In this document: positions 31,897-41,251 of the stretch, one piece after another | Position numbering within the stretch: the stretch's first letter is position 1 | Layout: every line of letters begins with the position of its first letter | Assembly: GCF_001953745.1 (NCBI RefSeq) | Contig: NZ_LWLN01000001.1 | Coordinates: 434,001-498,000, forward strand | Direction of reading: 5' to 3' | Source of the DNA: Natrinema saccharevitans | GTDB taxonomy: Archaea > Halobacteriota > Halobacteria > Halobacteriales > Natrialbaceae | DNA: 64,000 bases | Program-made: the position numbers and the translations under genes | The notes under the pieces: generated by a model | Told to the model about the DNA's origin: nothing | What the model saw: only the letters and a program-made list of their open reading frames with translations | Database searches by the model: none

Positions 31897-33000
31897 TCAG
31901 GACCGACGGGAGTCCAGCCAGAAGACGACGGCCCCGGCGACGAAGGCGACGCCGACGTTGACGACCGCGCCGACGGCGCCGACCCCCGCGACGAGCGCGA
32001 GCGACCGGCGGCCCGAGACGGGCTCGAGGGCCGCTCGAGCCAACTGGCCACCGACGACGACAAGCAGGACGCCCAGCAGGGCCATCGGGAACGCCGCGAG
32101 GACGGCCCCGGCGGCGACCAGCGCGAGCGCGAGGTAGCCGACGCCGAGCAGGACGTTGGCGCCGCCGGTCCGCGCGCCGAAGGCGTACTTGCCGGCCAGC
32201 CCGCCGCTGCCGTGACACATCGGCACGCCGCCCAGCGGGATCGCCGCGAGACAGGTCACGCCCATGCTCCGCGAGAGCGCGTCGGCCGAGATCTCCCGGT
32301 CGTAGAGATCGCCACAGAGCAGGGCGGTCGCGATCGCGGCGTTGCCGATCGTCATGCCCAGTTGCGCGACGGTCCCCTCGAGGGCCGCGGCCGAGACCGA
32401 CGGCAGGCCGGCGGGGAAGACCGCGAGCGCGGGCGCGGTCGGCGTCGGGACGCCCGCCGTCGCGACGGCCGCGACCGCGCCGAGCCCGAGGACGACCAGC
32501 GCGCTCGCTCGGGCGCGGCCGACCAGCGCCAGCAGGCCGACGACGCCGAGCCCGGCCGCCGCCACGGGGAGATTCCCGAGCGAGAGGTCGACGGCCGCCT
32601 CGAGCAGGAGGAGCGCGACGGCGAACTGGACACCGCGGATGACGGGCTCGCCGACGACCCGCTGGAGCCGGCCGACGAACCCGAACCGGCCGACGGCGAG
32701 CAAGACGCCGCCGGCGAGCAGTCCGGCCGCGGCCAGTTCGGCGTACGACAGTGCGCCGACGATCGCCAGCCCGACCAGCGCCTTCATCGGTTCGACGGAC
32801 AGCGGCAGTCCGTAGTAGAGTCCCCAGACGATCTGGAAGACGCCGAACCCGACCAGCACGTGTGGTAGCGAGACGCTCGTCGTCGCCGCGAGCGCCACCA
32901 GCAGCGGCAACACCGTAACCGAATCCCCTAGCGCACCCGTGAGTTCGCCCGCGGAGAACTCGAGGTCGTGATCGCTCCGCGACCCGAAGGAGTACGCCAT
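31897..33000 (-). CDS. Molybdate/sulfate transporter, MOT1-like
   Basis: 367 residues, about ten transmembrane helices. The start ELTGALGDSVTVLPLLVALA and the motifs GLYYGLPLSVEPMKAL and PMCHGSGGLAGKYAFGARTGG are typical of the MOT1/SulP-related putative molybdate or sulfate transporters. It should import the oxyanion across the cell membrane. Stands alone, no cofactor genes adjacent. Confidence 0.85.
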   Translation of the reverse strand: MAYSFGSRSDHDLEFSAGELTGALGDSVTVLPLLVALAATTSVSLPHVLVGFGVFQIVWGLYYGLPLSVEPMKALVGLAIVGALSYAELAAAGLLAGGVLLAVGRFGFVGRLQRVVGEPVIRGVQFAVALLLLEAAVDLSLGNLPVAAAGLGVVGLLALVGRARASALVVLGLGAVAAVATAGVPTPTAPALAVFPAGLPSVSAAALEGTVAQLGMTIGNAAIATALLCGDLYDREISADALSRSMGVTCLAAIPLGGVPMCHGSGGLAGKYAFGARTGGANVLLGVGYLALALVAAGAVLAAFPMALLGVLLVVVGGQLARAALEPVSGRRSLALVAGVGAVGAVVNVGVAFVAGAVVFWLDSRRS

Positions 33001-33164
33001 CTATCCCCGGTAATTCGAGGACGAACTTGACTCTTGCCAGTAACGTCTCGACCTTTCGAGAGCCGATGAGAGTAACCGACGATAGTTACGAAGCGGCAGC
33101 TCGGATCCCGTCCTCAGTCCGAACGGCCCGCCGCGAGTCGGTCCCGGCGGCAGCCCGACCGCCG

Positions 33165-34790
33165 TTATCGGGACGCGGTGCCGCCACTGCCGATCGTCTC
33201 CGGTGTCGTGTCGGCCGTCGAGACGGCCTCCGGATCGACGTCGGCGGCGGTCCGCGGCTCCGGCAGGTCGTAGCCGCTCTCGGTATCGTAGGCGACGAGC
33301 TGTGCGTTCAGCTCGCCGGCCTGCTCGGTCAGGACGGTCGCGCTCCGGGCGACGTGGGAGAGCGCCTCCGCCTGAGCCGACGCCCGGCGGGCCGCTCGAG
33401 CGGAGGTCGTCGCCGTCGCCGCGCTCGTCTCGGCGGCGTCCTCGACCAGCACGACGACCTGCTGGGTCGTCGACGCCTGCTGCTGGGTCGCCGCGGAGAT
33501 CTCCTGGACGCCGTCGTTGGTCTCCTCGGCGAGTCCGGCGACCTCCTCGAGTGCGGTCGCGGCGTCCTCGACGTCGGCGACGCTGTCCTCGATCCGGTCG
33601 CGGCTGGTCCGGACCTCGTCGGCGGCGGCCATCGCCCGTTCCTTGAGTCCCTCGAGGCGTTCCTCCACGTTCCGGACGGAGTCGTAGACCTCCTCGGAGA
33701 GGGTCTGGATCTCGTCGGCGACTGCGCCGAAGCCCTCGCCGCCGGTCCCGTCAGACCGGGTCGCCTCGATGTTGGCGTTCAGCGCCAGCATGTTGGTCTG
33801 TTCGGCGATCTCGCTGATCGACTCGATCAGCTCGTCGATCCGCTCGGCCTCGGCCTCGAGGCCCTCGATCTCCTCGAGGGTCCGTTCGGTCTCGGTGTCG
33901 ATCACGGCCATGCCGGTGATCGCGTCGCCCGCGGCCTCGCTCCCCTGCCGGCCGACGCGTGCGGTCCGGTCGGCGGTGTCGGCGACCTCGGAGGCGGTCG
34001 CGGCGATCTCCTCGACCGTCGTCGAGAAGTTCTCCATCTCGGCCGTGACGGTCCGCAGCTGCTCGTTCTGTTCTCTGTTGTCCGCGACGACCTCGGTCAG
34101 CGCCTCGCTCGTGCGTTCGCCCTCGGCCTGCACCGCCTCCATGCTCGTCGTGAGTTCGCGGCTGTAAGTGACGACCTCGCCGGAAAAGGACTTCAGCGTC
34201 CCGAAGGTGTCCTCGATCTCCGCGAGCATCGCGTTGGAGTTGTCGGCCAGTTCGTCGAGCGACTCGTGGGTGTCCGGCCGCTCGAACCGCCGGGTGAGAT
34301 CGCCCGCGGCGACCGCCCGCGTCGTCTCCGCGTGGGCCTCGACCGTCCGCTCGAGTTCGTCCAGCGACCGGTCCGTCCGGTCGCGGTCGGCCAACTGCTC
34401 CCGGATCCCGGCCAGCGATGACTCGAGGGCCGCGAACTCGTCCTCGCGGTCGCCGTCGAAGGAGTCGTCGTACTCGCCGGCCTCGAGGCGCGTCACCCGC
34501 TCGGTGAGGTCGGCGATCCCCTGGCGCAGTCGATCGCGCTGGCCCGGCGCGGTTCGGGCGCTCGAGGCGGCGGCGATCCCGGCCGCGGTGGCGCTCGTCA
34601 CGACGACGCCGGCGACGCCGGCCCCGAAGACGGCCGCGGTCGGGCCGCCGAGCGCGACCGCCGCGACGGCGACGACGACCAGTCCGACCACGGCGACCGC
34701 GAGGGCGAAACCGACCGGTCGATCCGATTGGATCGCCCCGGGGATCGGCGACGAGTCGCCCGTCCCGCCCGTCCCGAGGGGGTCAGTCAT
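33165..34790 (-). CDS. Methyl-accepting chemotaxis transducer
   Basis: 541 residues from ATG 34790. Two N-terminal hydrophobic helices (about 27-48 and 50-74) lack an extracellular loop between them, so there is no external ligand domain. A HAMP-like region (to about 230) and the long coiled-coil signalling domain follow, with hairpin tip SEIAEQTNMLALNANIEA. Its start overlaps the stop of the H-NOX gene by eight bases, so the cytosolic H-NOX protein is likely its sensor (inference). Confidence 0.92.
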   Translation of the reverse strand: MTDPLGTGGTGDSSPIPGAIQSDRPVGFALAVAVVGLVVVAVAAVALGGPTAAVFGAGVAGVVVTSATAAGIAAASSARTAPGQRDRLRQGIADLTERVTRLEAGEYDDSFDGDREDEFAALESSLAGIREQLADRDRTDRSLDELERTVEAHAETTRAVAAGDLTRRFERPDTHESLDELADNSNAMLAEIEDTFGTLKSFSGEVVTYSRELTTSMEAVQAEGERTSEALTEVVADNREQNEQLRTVTAEMENFSTTVEEIAATASEVADTADRTARVGRQGSEAAGDAITGMAVIDTETERTLEEIEGLEAEAERIDELIESISEIAEQTNMLALNANIEATRSDGTGGEGFGAVADEIQTLSEEVYDSVRNVEERLEGLKERAMAAADEVRTSRDRIEDSVADVEDAATALEEVAGLAEETNDGVQEISAATQQQASTTQQVVVLVEDAAETSAATATTSARAARRASAQAEALSHVARSATVLTEQAGELNAQLVAYDTESGYDLPEPRTAADVDPEAVSTADTTPETIGSGGTASR

Positions 34791-35373
34791 TCGCCTCCCC
34801 GCTGCGGACGATGGCCGCACCCGCTTCGGCGGGCGCTCGCCGCCGAATGTCGAAGACGCAGGCGTCGTCGCCCTCGTGCATGCAGGTCCGTTCCTCGGCG
34901 ACGAGGTCCTCGTCGAAGCGGTCGGCGACGCCCCGGATCGCGCCGCGGGCCACGTCACAGAGTTTCCGGTCCGAGTCGTAGGTGATCCGGACTCGGTCCT
35001 CGTCGATCCGCTCCGACCGAATGCGCGGGGTCGTCAGCGTCGTCATGTCCCGGGTCCGCAGTGAGGTGTGGAACTGCTGGATGTTCGCGATGAGTTCGAG
35101 CCCCTCCCAGTCGTCGTCGATGTGGAGGTCGTAGGTCTCGAGCAACGCGGGGACGACCCACCGCCCGTACCGGGTGAGGATCGTCCGCGGGCTCTGATCG
35201 GTCAGTTCGCCGGCGGTGCGGGCGATCTCGTAGACGTCGCCGTCCGGATAGACCGTGACCGGGACGTAGACTTTCTCCTCGATGTCGGCCGCGTCCTGAA
35301 TCGCCAGCCAGGCGTCCTCGCCGTAGGTGTCGACGACGAACGACTGGAGCGTCTGCAGGATTATGCCGTGCAT
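34783..35373 (-). CDS. H-NOX heme/NO-binding sensor protein
   Basis: 196 residues from ATG 35373, starting MHGIILQTLQSFVVDTYGED as in HNOB domains. The proximal heme ligand candidate is H102 (QQFHTSLR). The heme-propionate motif Y-x-S-x-R is present as Y132-D-S134-D-R136, at nearly the same positions as in Thermoanaerobacter H-NOX (H102, Y131, S133, R135). It should bind NO, CO or O2 via ferrous heme. Translationally coupled to the transducer downstream, suggesting gas-responsive taxis. Confidence 0.9.
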   Translation of the reverse strand: MHGIILQTLQSFVVDTYGEDAWLAIQDAADIEEKVYVPVTVYPDGDVYEIARTAGELTDQSPRTILTRYGRWVVPALLETYDLHIDDDWEGLELIANIQQFHTSLRTRDMTTLTTPRIRSERIDEDRVRITYDSDRKLCDVARGAIRGVADRFDEDLVAEERTCMHEGDDACVFDIRRRAPAEAGAAIVRSGEAND

Positions 35374-35629
35374 CCGGGCCCCCGTGATTCGATGCCTGTA
35401 ACTCCGCCCGTCCCGCCCCGATCTCTTTCCATAGCTATTCGGGACAGACACGCGATCCTGATAGTCCGTTTCCCCAAATAGTTGGGTAACGCCGGTGTTA
35501 CGACACGGCTTCGCACGGATCGGCGGTCGGCGAGGAACCGCCGCGGGTGTCAGCGGGGAGGCCCCCGCAGGCACGCGATTACTCGGGCGTACCAGCAGTC
35601 ATAAGATCCCCGATCGGCATCGATCAACC

Positions 35630-36664
35630 GTGAGCGACCTCGGAAAGATCGACCGCGCGTTCTTCGACCGCCACATCGCGCCGAATCTCGGTGCCGACCG
35701 CGACGACGTCGCCCTCGGGCCGACCCACGGCGTCGACTTCGGCGTCCTCGATATCGGCGACCGCGCGCTGGTCACCGCGACCGACCCCCTCTCGATCCTG
35801 CCCGCGCTGGGCCTCGAGCGGGCCGCGCGGTTCGCCCTCGATCTCGTCCTCGCGGACGTGGCCGTCAGCGGCGTCCCGCCGTCGCACCTCTCGATCTGTT
35901 TCACGCTGCCCGAATCGATGACCGACGAGGAGTTCGCGACCGTCTGGGAGACGATCCACGCCGAGTGTGCAGACCTCGGCGTCGCCGTCGTGACCGGCCA
36001 CACGGCGCGATACGCCGACCCGTCCCACCCGTGGGTCGGCGCGGCCACCGCGATGGGCGTCGGCGACCACGGCGACATCGTTCGGCCCGACGGGGCTCGC
36101 CCCGGCGACCGACTCCTCCTGACGAACGGTCCCGCCGTCGAGGCCGTCGGCCTGCTGAGTACGCTCTTCGGCGAGGAAATCGACCGGTCGGCCGAGACGA
36201 TCTCGGCCGCGCAGGATCGCCTCGAGGAAGTCTACGCCGTCCGGGACGCCCTTACGGCGGCCGCCGCGGGGCCGGTCCGGGCGATGCACGACGTGACCGA
36301 GGGCGGCCTCGCCGGCGCGCTGAACGAGATGGCCGACGGCGCGGGCGTCCGGTTTTCGATCGACCGCGACGCCGTCCCGTTGCGCCCCGGCGTCCGCGAG
36401 GTCTGTGACGCCCTCGAGATCGATCCCTGGGCGGCGACCAGCTGTGGCTCGCTCCTGATCGCGGTCGACCCCGACGGCGTCGCCGACGTCCGCGAGGCGC
36501 TCACGGATCGGGGGACGCCGGTCGCCGAGATCGGCCGGGTCGAGGCGCTCGAGGACGACGGCGGCGAGGTGCTGGTCGACGGGGACCGGCTCGCGCACCC
36601 GAACGCCGATCCGTCGTGGGACGCCTACGCGGAGCTGGCCGCCGCGGCGAGCGACGGCTCGTAA
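35630..36664 (+). CDS. AIR synthase-related protein (HypE/PurM fold)
   Basis: 344 residues from GTG 35630. The PurM/HypE/ThiL ATP-binding fold is visible: DDVALGPTHGVDFGVLD, the strand TATDPLSILP, VAVSGVPPSHLSICF and MHDVTEGGLAGALNEMA. Members phosphorylate or activate small molecules. HypE itself matures NiFe hydrogenases, but no hyp genes are near, so the substrate is unknown. Convergent with the next gene: stops are adjacent with no spacer. Confidence 0.82.
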   Translation: MSDLGKIDRAFFDRHIAPNLGADRDDVALGPTHGVDFGVLDIGDRALVTATDPLSILPALGLERAARFALDLVLADVAVSGVPPSHLSICFTLPESMTDEEFATVWETIHAECADLGVAVVTGHTARYADPSHPWVGAATAMGVGDHGDIVRPDGARPGDRLLLTNGPAVEAVGLLSTLFGEEIDRSAETISAAQDRLEEVYAVRDALTAAAAGPVRAMHDVTEGGLAGALNEMADGAGVRFSIDRDAVPLRPGVREVCDALEIDPWAATSCGSLLIAVDPDGVADVREALTDRGTPVAEIGRVEALEDDGGEVLVDGDRLAHPNADPSWDAYAELAAAASDGS

Positions 36665-37867
36665 TCACGAGAGAACGATCAACTCGGCGGTTTCCGTCTC
36701 GGTACCGAAGACGTTCGTTGTCACGAACAGCTTCGAGTCGGCCGCGGTGACGAAGCCGACCGCGCCGGTGGGTTCGTACTCGAACCGGAGGTGGCGGGTT
36801 CGGTACGATCGAACCCCGATTCCGCCCTCGATGTCGATCGCGCGGAGCCGATCGCCGCCGACGTACACCGTGTCGCCGACGACGATCGGCGGATTGTGCG
36901 CGCTCTCGCCGAGATCGAGCCGCCAGCGAACGCTCCCGTCGGCCAGGTTGAGCGCGAACACCCGCGGTCCCGAGCGCGCGAGCAGCGTCTCGTGGGCGAT
37001 AGCGATGCCGTCGTCGCCGAACCCGCCGATCTCGGTCTCCCACGCCCGCGCTCCGTCCGGTTCGAAGTACACGACCGTCCCGTCGCCGCCGACGACGGCG
37101 ATGCCCCACTCGGACCCGCTCTGGTCCAGTGACCGCACCGCCGGACCGCTCCGAATGCCGGCCTCGACGGTTCGCCGCCACTGGACGGTCCCCCGCTCGT
37201 CGACGGCGTACAACTCGCCGCCGTCGGTCGCGACGTAGACGTAGTCAGTGTACTTCGCGAGCGAGTGCTCCGGGGTCCCCAGTAGCTCCTGTTCCCACAG
37301 GCGTTCGCCGGTTCCGGCGTCGAGTGCGTGCAGAGAGTTGCCGCCGGCCGTGAAGACGCGGCCGTTCTCCCCGTCGTCGGTGACCAGTAGCGACCCCCGT
37401 CCGATGGTCGCCTCGAACGTCTCGCTCCACTCGACCGCGCCGCTCTCGAGGTCGCGAGCGGTCACCGTGTCCACTTCCGGGACGTACGCCAGCCCCTCGT
37501 ACACGGTCGGTGCCCCGCGGTAGGTGTTGGCCTCGTTGTTCGGGTCGATCGACCAGCGCCGGTCCCCGCTCGTCCGATCGAACGCGACCACGTCGGTTCC
37601 GATCGTCGCGAGGACGGTCCCGTCGACCACGACCGGGTCGGCGGTCGCGTGCGCCGACTCGAGATCGACGCGCCAGTCGACGGTAGGGTCCTCGCGCGGC
37701 GCGACGCCGTCGGGGATCGCTCTCGAGTTCCGCCGATCCGCGCCGCCCGTCGGCCACGCGTACGATTCGTCCGTCCCGGGATCGACCGACAGACCGCCGA
37801 GACAGCCCGCGGCGGTCGCGATACCGGTCGCACCGAGGGCGGCCATCACTTCGCGTCTGGAAGGCAT
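36665..37867 (-). CDS. PQQ-type beta-propeller lipoprotein
   Basis: 400 residues from ATG 37867. MPSRREVMAALGATGIATAAGC combines twin arginines with a lipobox cysteine, so it is a Tat-exported lipoprotein. Propeller blades repeat, e.g. YVPEVDTVTARDLESGAVEW and YVATDGGELYAVDERGTVQW. Same length, start and organisation as 22593-23795, hence a paralogue. Likely a surface scaffold or sensor. TATA-like ataaaatac lies upstream. Confidence 0.82.
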   Translation of the reverse strand: MPSRREVMAALGATGIATAAGCLGGLSVDPGTDESYAWPTGGADRRNSRAIPDGVAPREDPTVDWRVDLESAHATADPVVVDGTVLATIGTDVVAFDRTSGDRRWSIDPNNEANTYRGAPTVYEGLAYVPEVDTVTARDLESGAVEWSETFEATIGRGSLLVTDDGENGRVFTAGGNSLHALDAGTGERLWEQELLGTPEHSLAKYTDYVYVATDGGELYAVDERGTVQWRRTVEAGIRSGPAVRSLDQSGSEWGIAVVGGDGTVVYFEPDGARAWETEIGGFGDDGIAIAHETLLARSGPRVFALNLADGSVRWRLDLGESAHNPPIVVGDTVYVGGDRLRAIDIEGGIGVRSYRTRHLRFEYEPTGAVGFVTAADSKLFVTTNVFGTETETAELIVLS

Positions 37868-37937
37868 TCGATGATTGTTGGCGAGGGTAGACGAATGTAT
37901 TTTATGGAGCGGATGATCGAACGTTCCGCCCCGCCGC

Positions 37938-38291
37938 TCAGACCTCGCGCAAGCCGAGGCTGTACTCGAGGGCGGTGTCGACCTCGGCCATCCGGTCGTC
38001 CGGTACCGATCCGACGACGCCCGTGATCCGGTCGTCGATCGAGACGGTTCGAACCTGACTACAGAGCGCGACAGAGTCCTCGCGGAGGGCACACTCGTCG
38101 GCTGGAATCAGCACTTCGAAGGGATAACGCTCGCCCCTGTAGGACGTGGTGAAGGGGACGACGATCGTCGTCGGGGCGTTCTCGTTGCCCACGTCGTTCT
38201 GGACGACGAGACAGGGTCTGGTCCCCCGCTGTTCGGAGCCGCGCGTCGGATCGAGTTCGACGACGACGATGTCGCCGCGGCGGACGTGCAT
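37938..38291 (-). CDS. MazF/PemK-family toxin
   Basis: 117 residues from ATG 38291 (a GTG at 38297 overlapping the antitoxin stop is equally possible). Family motifs VRRGDIVVVELDPTRGSEQRG, RPCLVVQND and TTIVVPFTT. The family cleaves mRNA at short sequences. It follows and overlaps or abuts the AbrB-type antitoxin, giving a complete type II module. Confidence 0.92.
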   Translation of the reverse strand: MHVRRGDIVVVELDPTRGSEQRGTRPCLVVQNDVGNENAPTTIVVPFTTSYRGERYPFEVLIPADECALREDSVALCSQVRTVSIDDRITGVVGSVPDDRMAEVDTALEYSLGLREV

Positions 38292-38293
38292 CG

Positions 38294-38566
38294 TCACTCC
38301 TCCCAGTCGGGTGCGTCGCCGAGGGAGGCGTTCGCTTCACGCGAGGCCCCGTCCATCTCGGCGGCGAGGGCGCGGTGGTGTTCGGCGCGGCGTCGATACC
38401 CCTCCGCGAGGTCCGCCCGCGACGTCGGTTTCTCGATGACGATCTTGTCGTCCTCCTCGCGGATCGTCACCTCGTCGCCGCCGTGGATATCGAACGCCTC
38501 TCGAAGCCGCTTCGGCAGCGTTACCTGCCCGCGATCGCCGACTTTCCGTGTTTCTGGCTCGCCCAT
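38294..38566 (-). CDS. AbrB/MazE-type antitoxin
   Basis: 90 residues: an N-terminal AbrB DNA-binding hairpin (VGDRGQVTLPKRLREAFDI, GDEVTIREEDDKIVIEKP) and a C-terminal helical tail that would bind and block the toxin. First gene of the pair, probably autorepressing. Confidence 0.9.
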   Translation of the reverse strand: MGEPETRKVGDRGQVTLPKRLREAFDIHGGDEVTIREEDDKIVIEKPTSRADLAEGYRRRAEHHRALAAEMDGASREANASLGDAPDWEE

Positions 38567-38833
38567 ACGTATTCATATCATATCCATACTCATAACGCTG
38601 CCGTCCGGACTGCGTGTCGCCGTTCGAAACCAGTCGTGACGGGATCTGCCGGCCGCTTCGTCCGCCGATGGTTCCGCCCCGAACGACCGCGGGCGAGGCG
38701 TCCCCGTCTCGAGGTCGTCTCCCTCCGTGACCGATGAGCGACCTCGAACGGGAGACGGCGTCGATCGCACTGCGGACGACTCTCAGCGTCGCTGACCATC
38801 ACCGCTTAGTATAAGCCGGGAATACGGTTCCGT

Positions 38834-40195
38834 ATGCGAACACCAGCACCCGAGCACCGGCCGGTCGCGCTGACGATCGCGGGCAGCGACTCCGGCGGCG
38901 GCGCGGGGATTCAGGCCGACCTCGCGACGATGGCCGCCCACGGCGTCTTCGGCACGTCGGCGATCACCGCCGTCACCGCCCAGCACACCCGCGGCGTCGA
39001 GTCCACGCACGTCCTGCCGGTCGAGGAGGTCGCGGCCCAGCTCGAGGCCGTCACCGACGACTTCGCGGTCGGCGCGGCCAAGACCGGGATGCTCGCGACG
39101 ACCGCGGTCATCGAGGCCGTCGCGGAGCGCGCCCGGGACTTCGAGTTCCCGCTGGTCGTCGACCCCGTGATGGTCGCGACCTCGGGCGACCGCCTGCTCG
39201 AGCCGGCGGCCGAACGGGCCTACGAGGACCTGCTCGGCGCGGCGACGGTCGCGACGCCAAACGCCGACGAGGCCGAGGCCCTGACGGGGATCGCCGTCAC
39301 CGACGACGAGACGGCCCGCGAGGCCGGCGAGGCGATCCTCGAGACGGGCGTCGACGCCGTCCTCGTGAAGGGAGGCCACGTCCCCGGCGAGCGGGTCCGG
39401 GACACGCTGGTCACCGCGGAGACGGTCCGGGCGTTCGAACACCCCCGCGTCGGGACCGACGCCACCCACGGCTCGGGCTGTGCGCTGGCCGCCGCGATCG
39501 CAGCCCGACTGGCGAAAGACGAACCGCTCGAGTCCGCCGTCGAGGGTGCGACGGACTTCCTCGCCCGCGCGGTGCGGTACGCCTACGACGTGGGCGAGGG
39601 CCACGGCGCGGTCAACCACATGGTCCCGCTGCGAAACGAGGCCGCCCGGGAGCCCACCGCCGAGGAAGTCCAGGCGGTCGTCGACCGGTTCGTCGCGGCC
39701 GACGTCTCCGCGCTGGTCCCCGAGGTGGGGATGAACGTCGCCGGCGCGACCCCCTACGCCGAGTCCGTCGCCGAGACCGCCGCCGTCGAGGGCCGCATTA
39801 CGAACACGCTCTCGGGGATTCAACCCAACCGGGGCGTCCGGTTCGGGGCCTCGAGCCACGTGGCTCGCTTCCTGCTTTCCGCGCGGGAGTTCGTCCCCGA
39901 TCTGCGATTCGCGGTCAACTGCCGGTTCGACGCCGATATCGAGGCCGCGCTCGAGGCCCTCGGGTGGCCGATCGCCGAATACGACCGCGGCGAACAGCCG
40001 GCCGAGATCAGGGACACGGAGGGGAGTACGATGGGCTGGGGGGCCCGGCGGGCCCTCGCGGATCGCGACGACCCACCCGTCGCCGTCGTCGACCGCGGCG
40101 AGGTCGGGAAGGAGGCGCTCGTGAAACTCGTCGCGGAAGACCCCGAGACGCTCGCCGACCGGACCCTGGCGCTCGAGCGCGAGGTGACCCGATGA
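38834..40195 (+). CDS. ThiD-ThiN: HMP(-P) kinase fused to thiamine-phosphate synthase
   Basis: 453 residues. The ThiD half starts [20 protein letters not shown] and contains [14 protein letters not shown] and [17 protein letters not shown]. The ThiN half (from about residue 275) includes [11 protein letters not shown] and [15 protein letters not shown]. ThiD phosphorylates HMP twice; ThiN joins HMP-PP and thiazole phosphate to thiamine phosphate. The start follows a TATA-like ttagtataagc by about 26 bases, so no long leader or riboswitch. Overlaps the next gene (ATGA). Confidence 0.95.
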   Translation: MRTPAPEHRPVALTIAGSDSGGGAGIQADLATMAAHGVFGTSAITAVTAQHTRGVESTHVLPVEEVAAQLEAVTDDFAVGAAKTGMLATTAVIEAVAERARDFEFPLVVDPVMVATSGDRLLEPAAERAYEDLLGAATVATPNADEAEALTGIAVTDDETAREAGEAILETGVDAVLVKGGHVPGERVRDTLVTAETVRAFEHPRVGTDATHGSGCALAAAIAARLAKDEPLESAVEGATDFLARAVRYAYDVGEGHGAVNHMVPLRNEAAREPTAEEVQAVVDRFVAADVSALVPEVGMNVAGATPYAESVAETAAVEGRITNTLSGIQPNRGVRFGASSHVARFLLSAREFVPDLRFAVNCRFDADIEAALEALGWPIAEYDRGEQPAEIRDTEGSTMGWGARRALADRDDPPVAVVDRGEVGKEALVKLVAEDPETLADRTLALEREVTR

Positions 40196-41181
40196 GCCCT
40201 GCCGACGGCGACGCCGCCCTCGAGACCGGCATCGTCCTGCCCCAGTACGGCACCGGGATCGAGACGGTCCGGGAGACCGCACTCGCGGCCGAGCGGCTGG
40301 GCTACGCCGCGGTCTGGCTCGAGGACCACTTCCAGTCGTGGATCGGCGACCCGCGGCGGGCGACACAGGAGTGCTGGACGACCCTGAGCGCGGTCGCCGA
40401 GGCCACCGACGAGGTGCGACTGGGGACGCTCGTGACCAGCCAGTCCTACCGCCATCCCGCCCTGCTGGCGAAGATGGCGGCGCAGGTCGATCGGATCAGC
40501 GACGGCCGGCTCGAGCTGGGACTGGGCGGGGGCTGGTACGAGGCCGAGTACGACCGCTTCGGCTACGAGTTCCGGGAGCCACCCGCCGAACGGCTCCGCC
40601 GGCTGGCCGAGACGATAGAGATCGTACAGGGGCTCTGGCGAAACGAGAGCTACAGCCACGAGGGCCGCCATCTCGAGGTCGACCTCGAGGACGCCTTCTG
40701 CGAACCGCAGCCGGTTCAGGAGCCCCACCCACCGATCTGGATCGGGGGCGGCGGCGAGCAGTTCACGCTGCGCTACACTGCCGAACTGGCGGACGGCTGG
40801 AACTACGGCACCCTCGAGCCCGCGGGGTTTGCCGACAAGCTCGACGTGTTGCGGGAACACTGCGAGAGCGAGGCCCGGTACGACGCGATCCGCAAGTCCG
40901 CCGAGCTGTTCGTCTTCGTCGGCGAGACGACCGCGGCGGCCGAGGGAAAACGCGAGGCCTTCCGGGACGAGTTCCTGCCCGCGGACGGCCCGAGCGAGCC
41001 CCGCGAGTTCTTCCTGTCGGGCTACCTCGGGACGGCACCCACCGGGACGCCGGCCGAGGTCCGCGATCGGCTCGCCGACTACGCCGACGCCGGCATCGAG
41101 GAGGTCATGCTCGCGGTGCCGAACGCGGTCGACGGCGGGGACGAGAGTCTGGCGCTGCTGGCCGACGAACTCACCGACTGA
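40192..41181 (+). CDS. Luciferase-like F420-dependent oxidoreductase
   Basis: 329 residues from ATG 40192. Family features: ETGIVLPQYGTGIETV, YAAVWLEDHF, VRLGTLVTSQSYRHPALLAK and LGLGGGWYEAEYDRFG. TIM-barrel enzymes of this class use F420 or flavin; the substrate is not evident. Translationally coupled to thiDN by a four-base overlap. Confidence 0.88.
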   Translation: MSPADGDAALETGIVLPQYGTGIETVRETALAAERLGYAAVWLEDHFQSWIGDPRRATQECWTTLSAVAEATDEVRLGTLVTSQSYRHPALLAKMAAQVDRISDGRLELGLGGGWYEAEYDRFGYEFREPPAERLRRLAETIEIVQGLWRNESYSHEGRHLEVDLEDAFCEPQPVQEPHPPIWIGGGGEQFTLRYTAELADGWNYGTLEPAGFADKLDVLREHCESEARYDAIRKSAELFVFVGETTAAAEGKREAFRDEFLPADGPSEPREFFLSGYLGTAPTGTPAEVRDRLADYADAGIEEVMLAVPNAVDGGDESLALLADELTD

Positions 41182-41251
41182 GCGTCCGCCGGCATCCCGA
41201 TACCCCGGATTCGACAGCAGAGCTATACGGCAGGCGTGAGACGCGTTCGGT

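Noticed and set aside
38834-38836. TPP riboswitch upstream of thiD-thiN
   Set aside because: The TATA-like box is only about 26 bases before the start, leaving no room for an aptamer.
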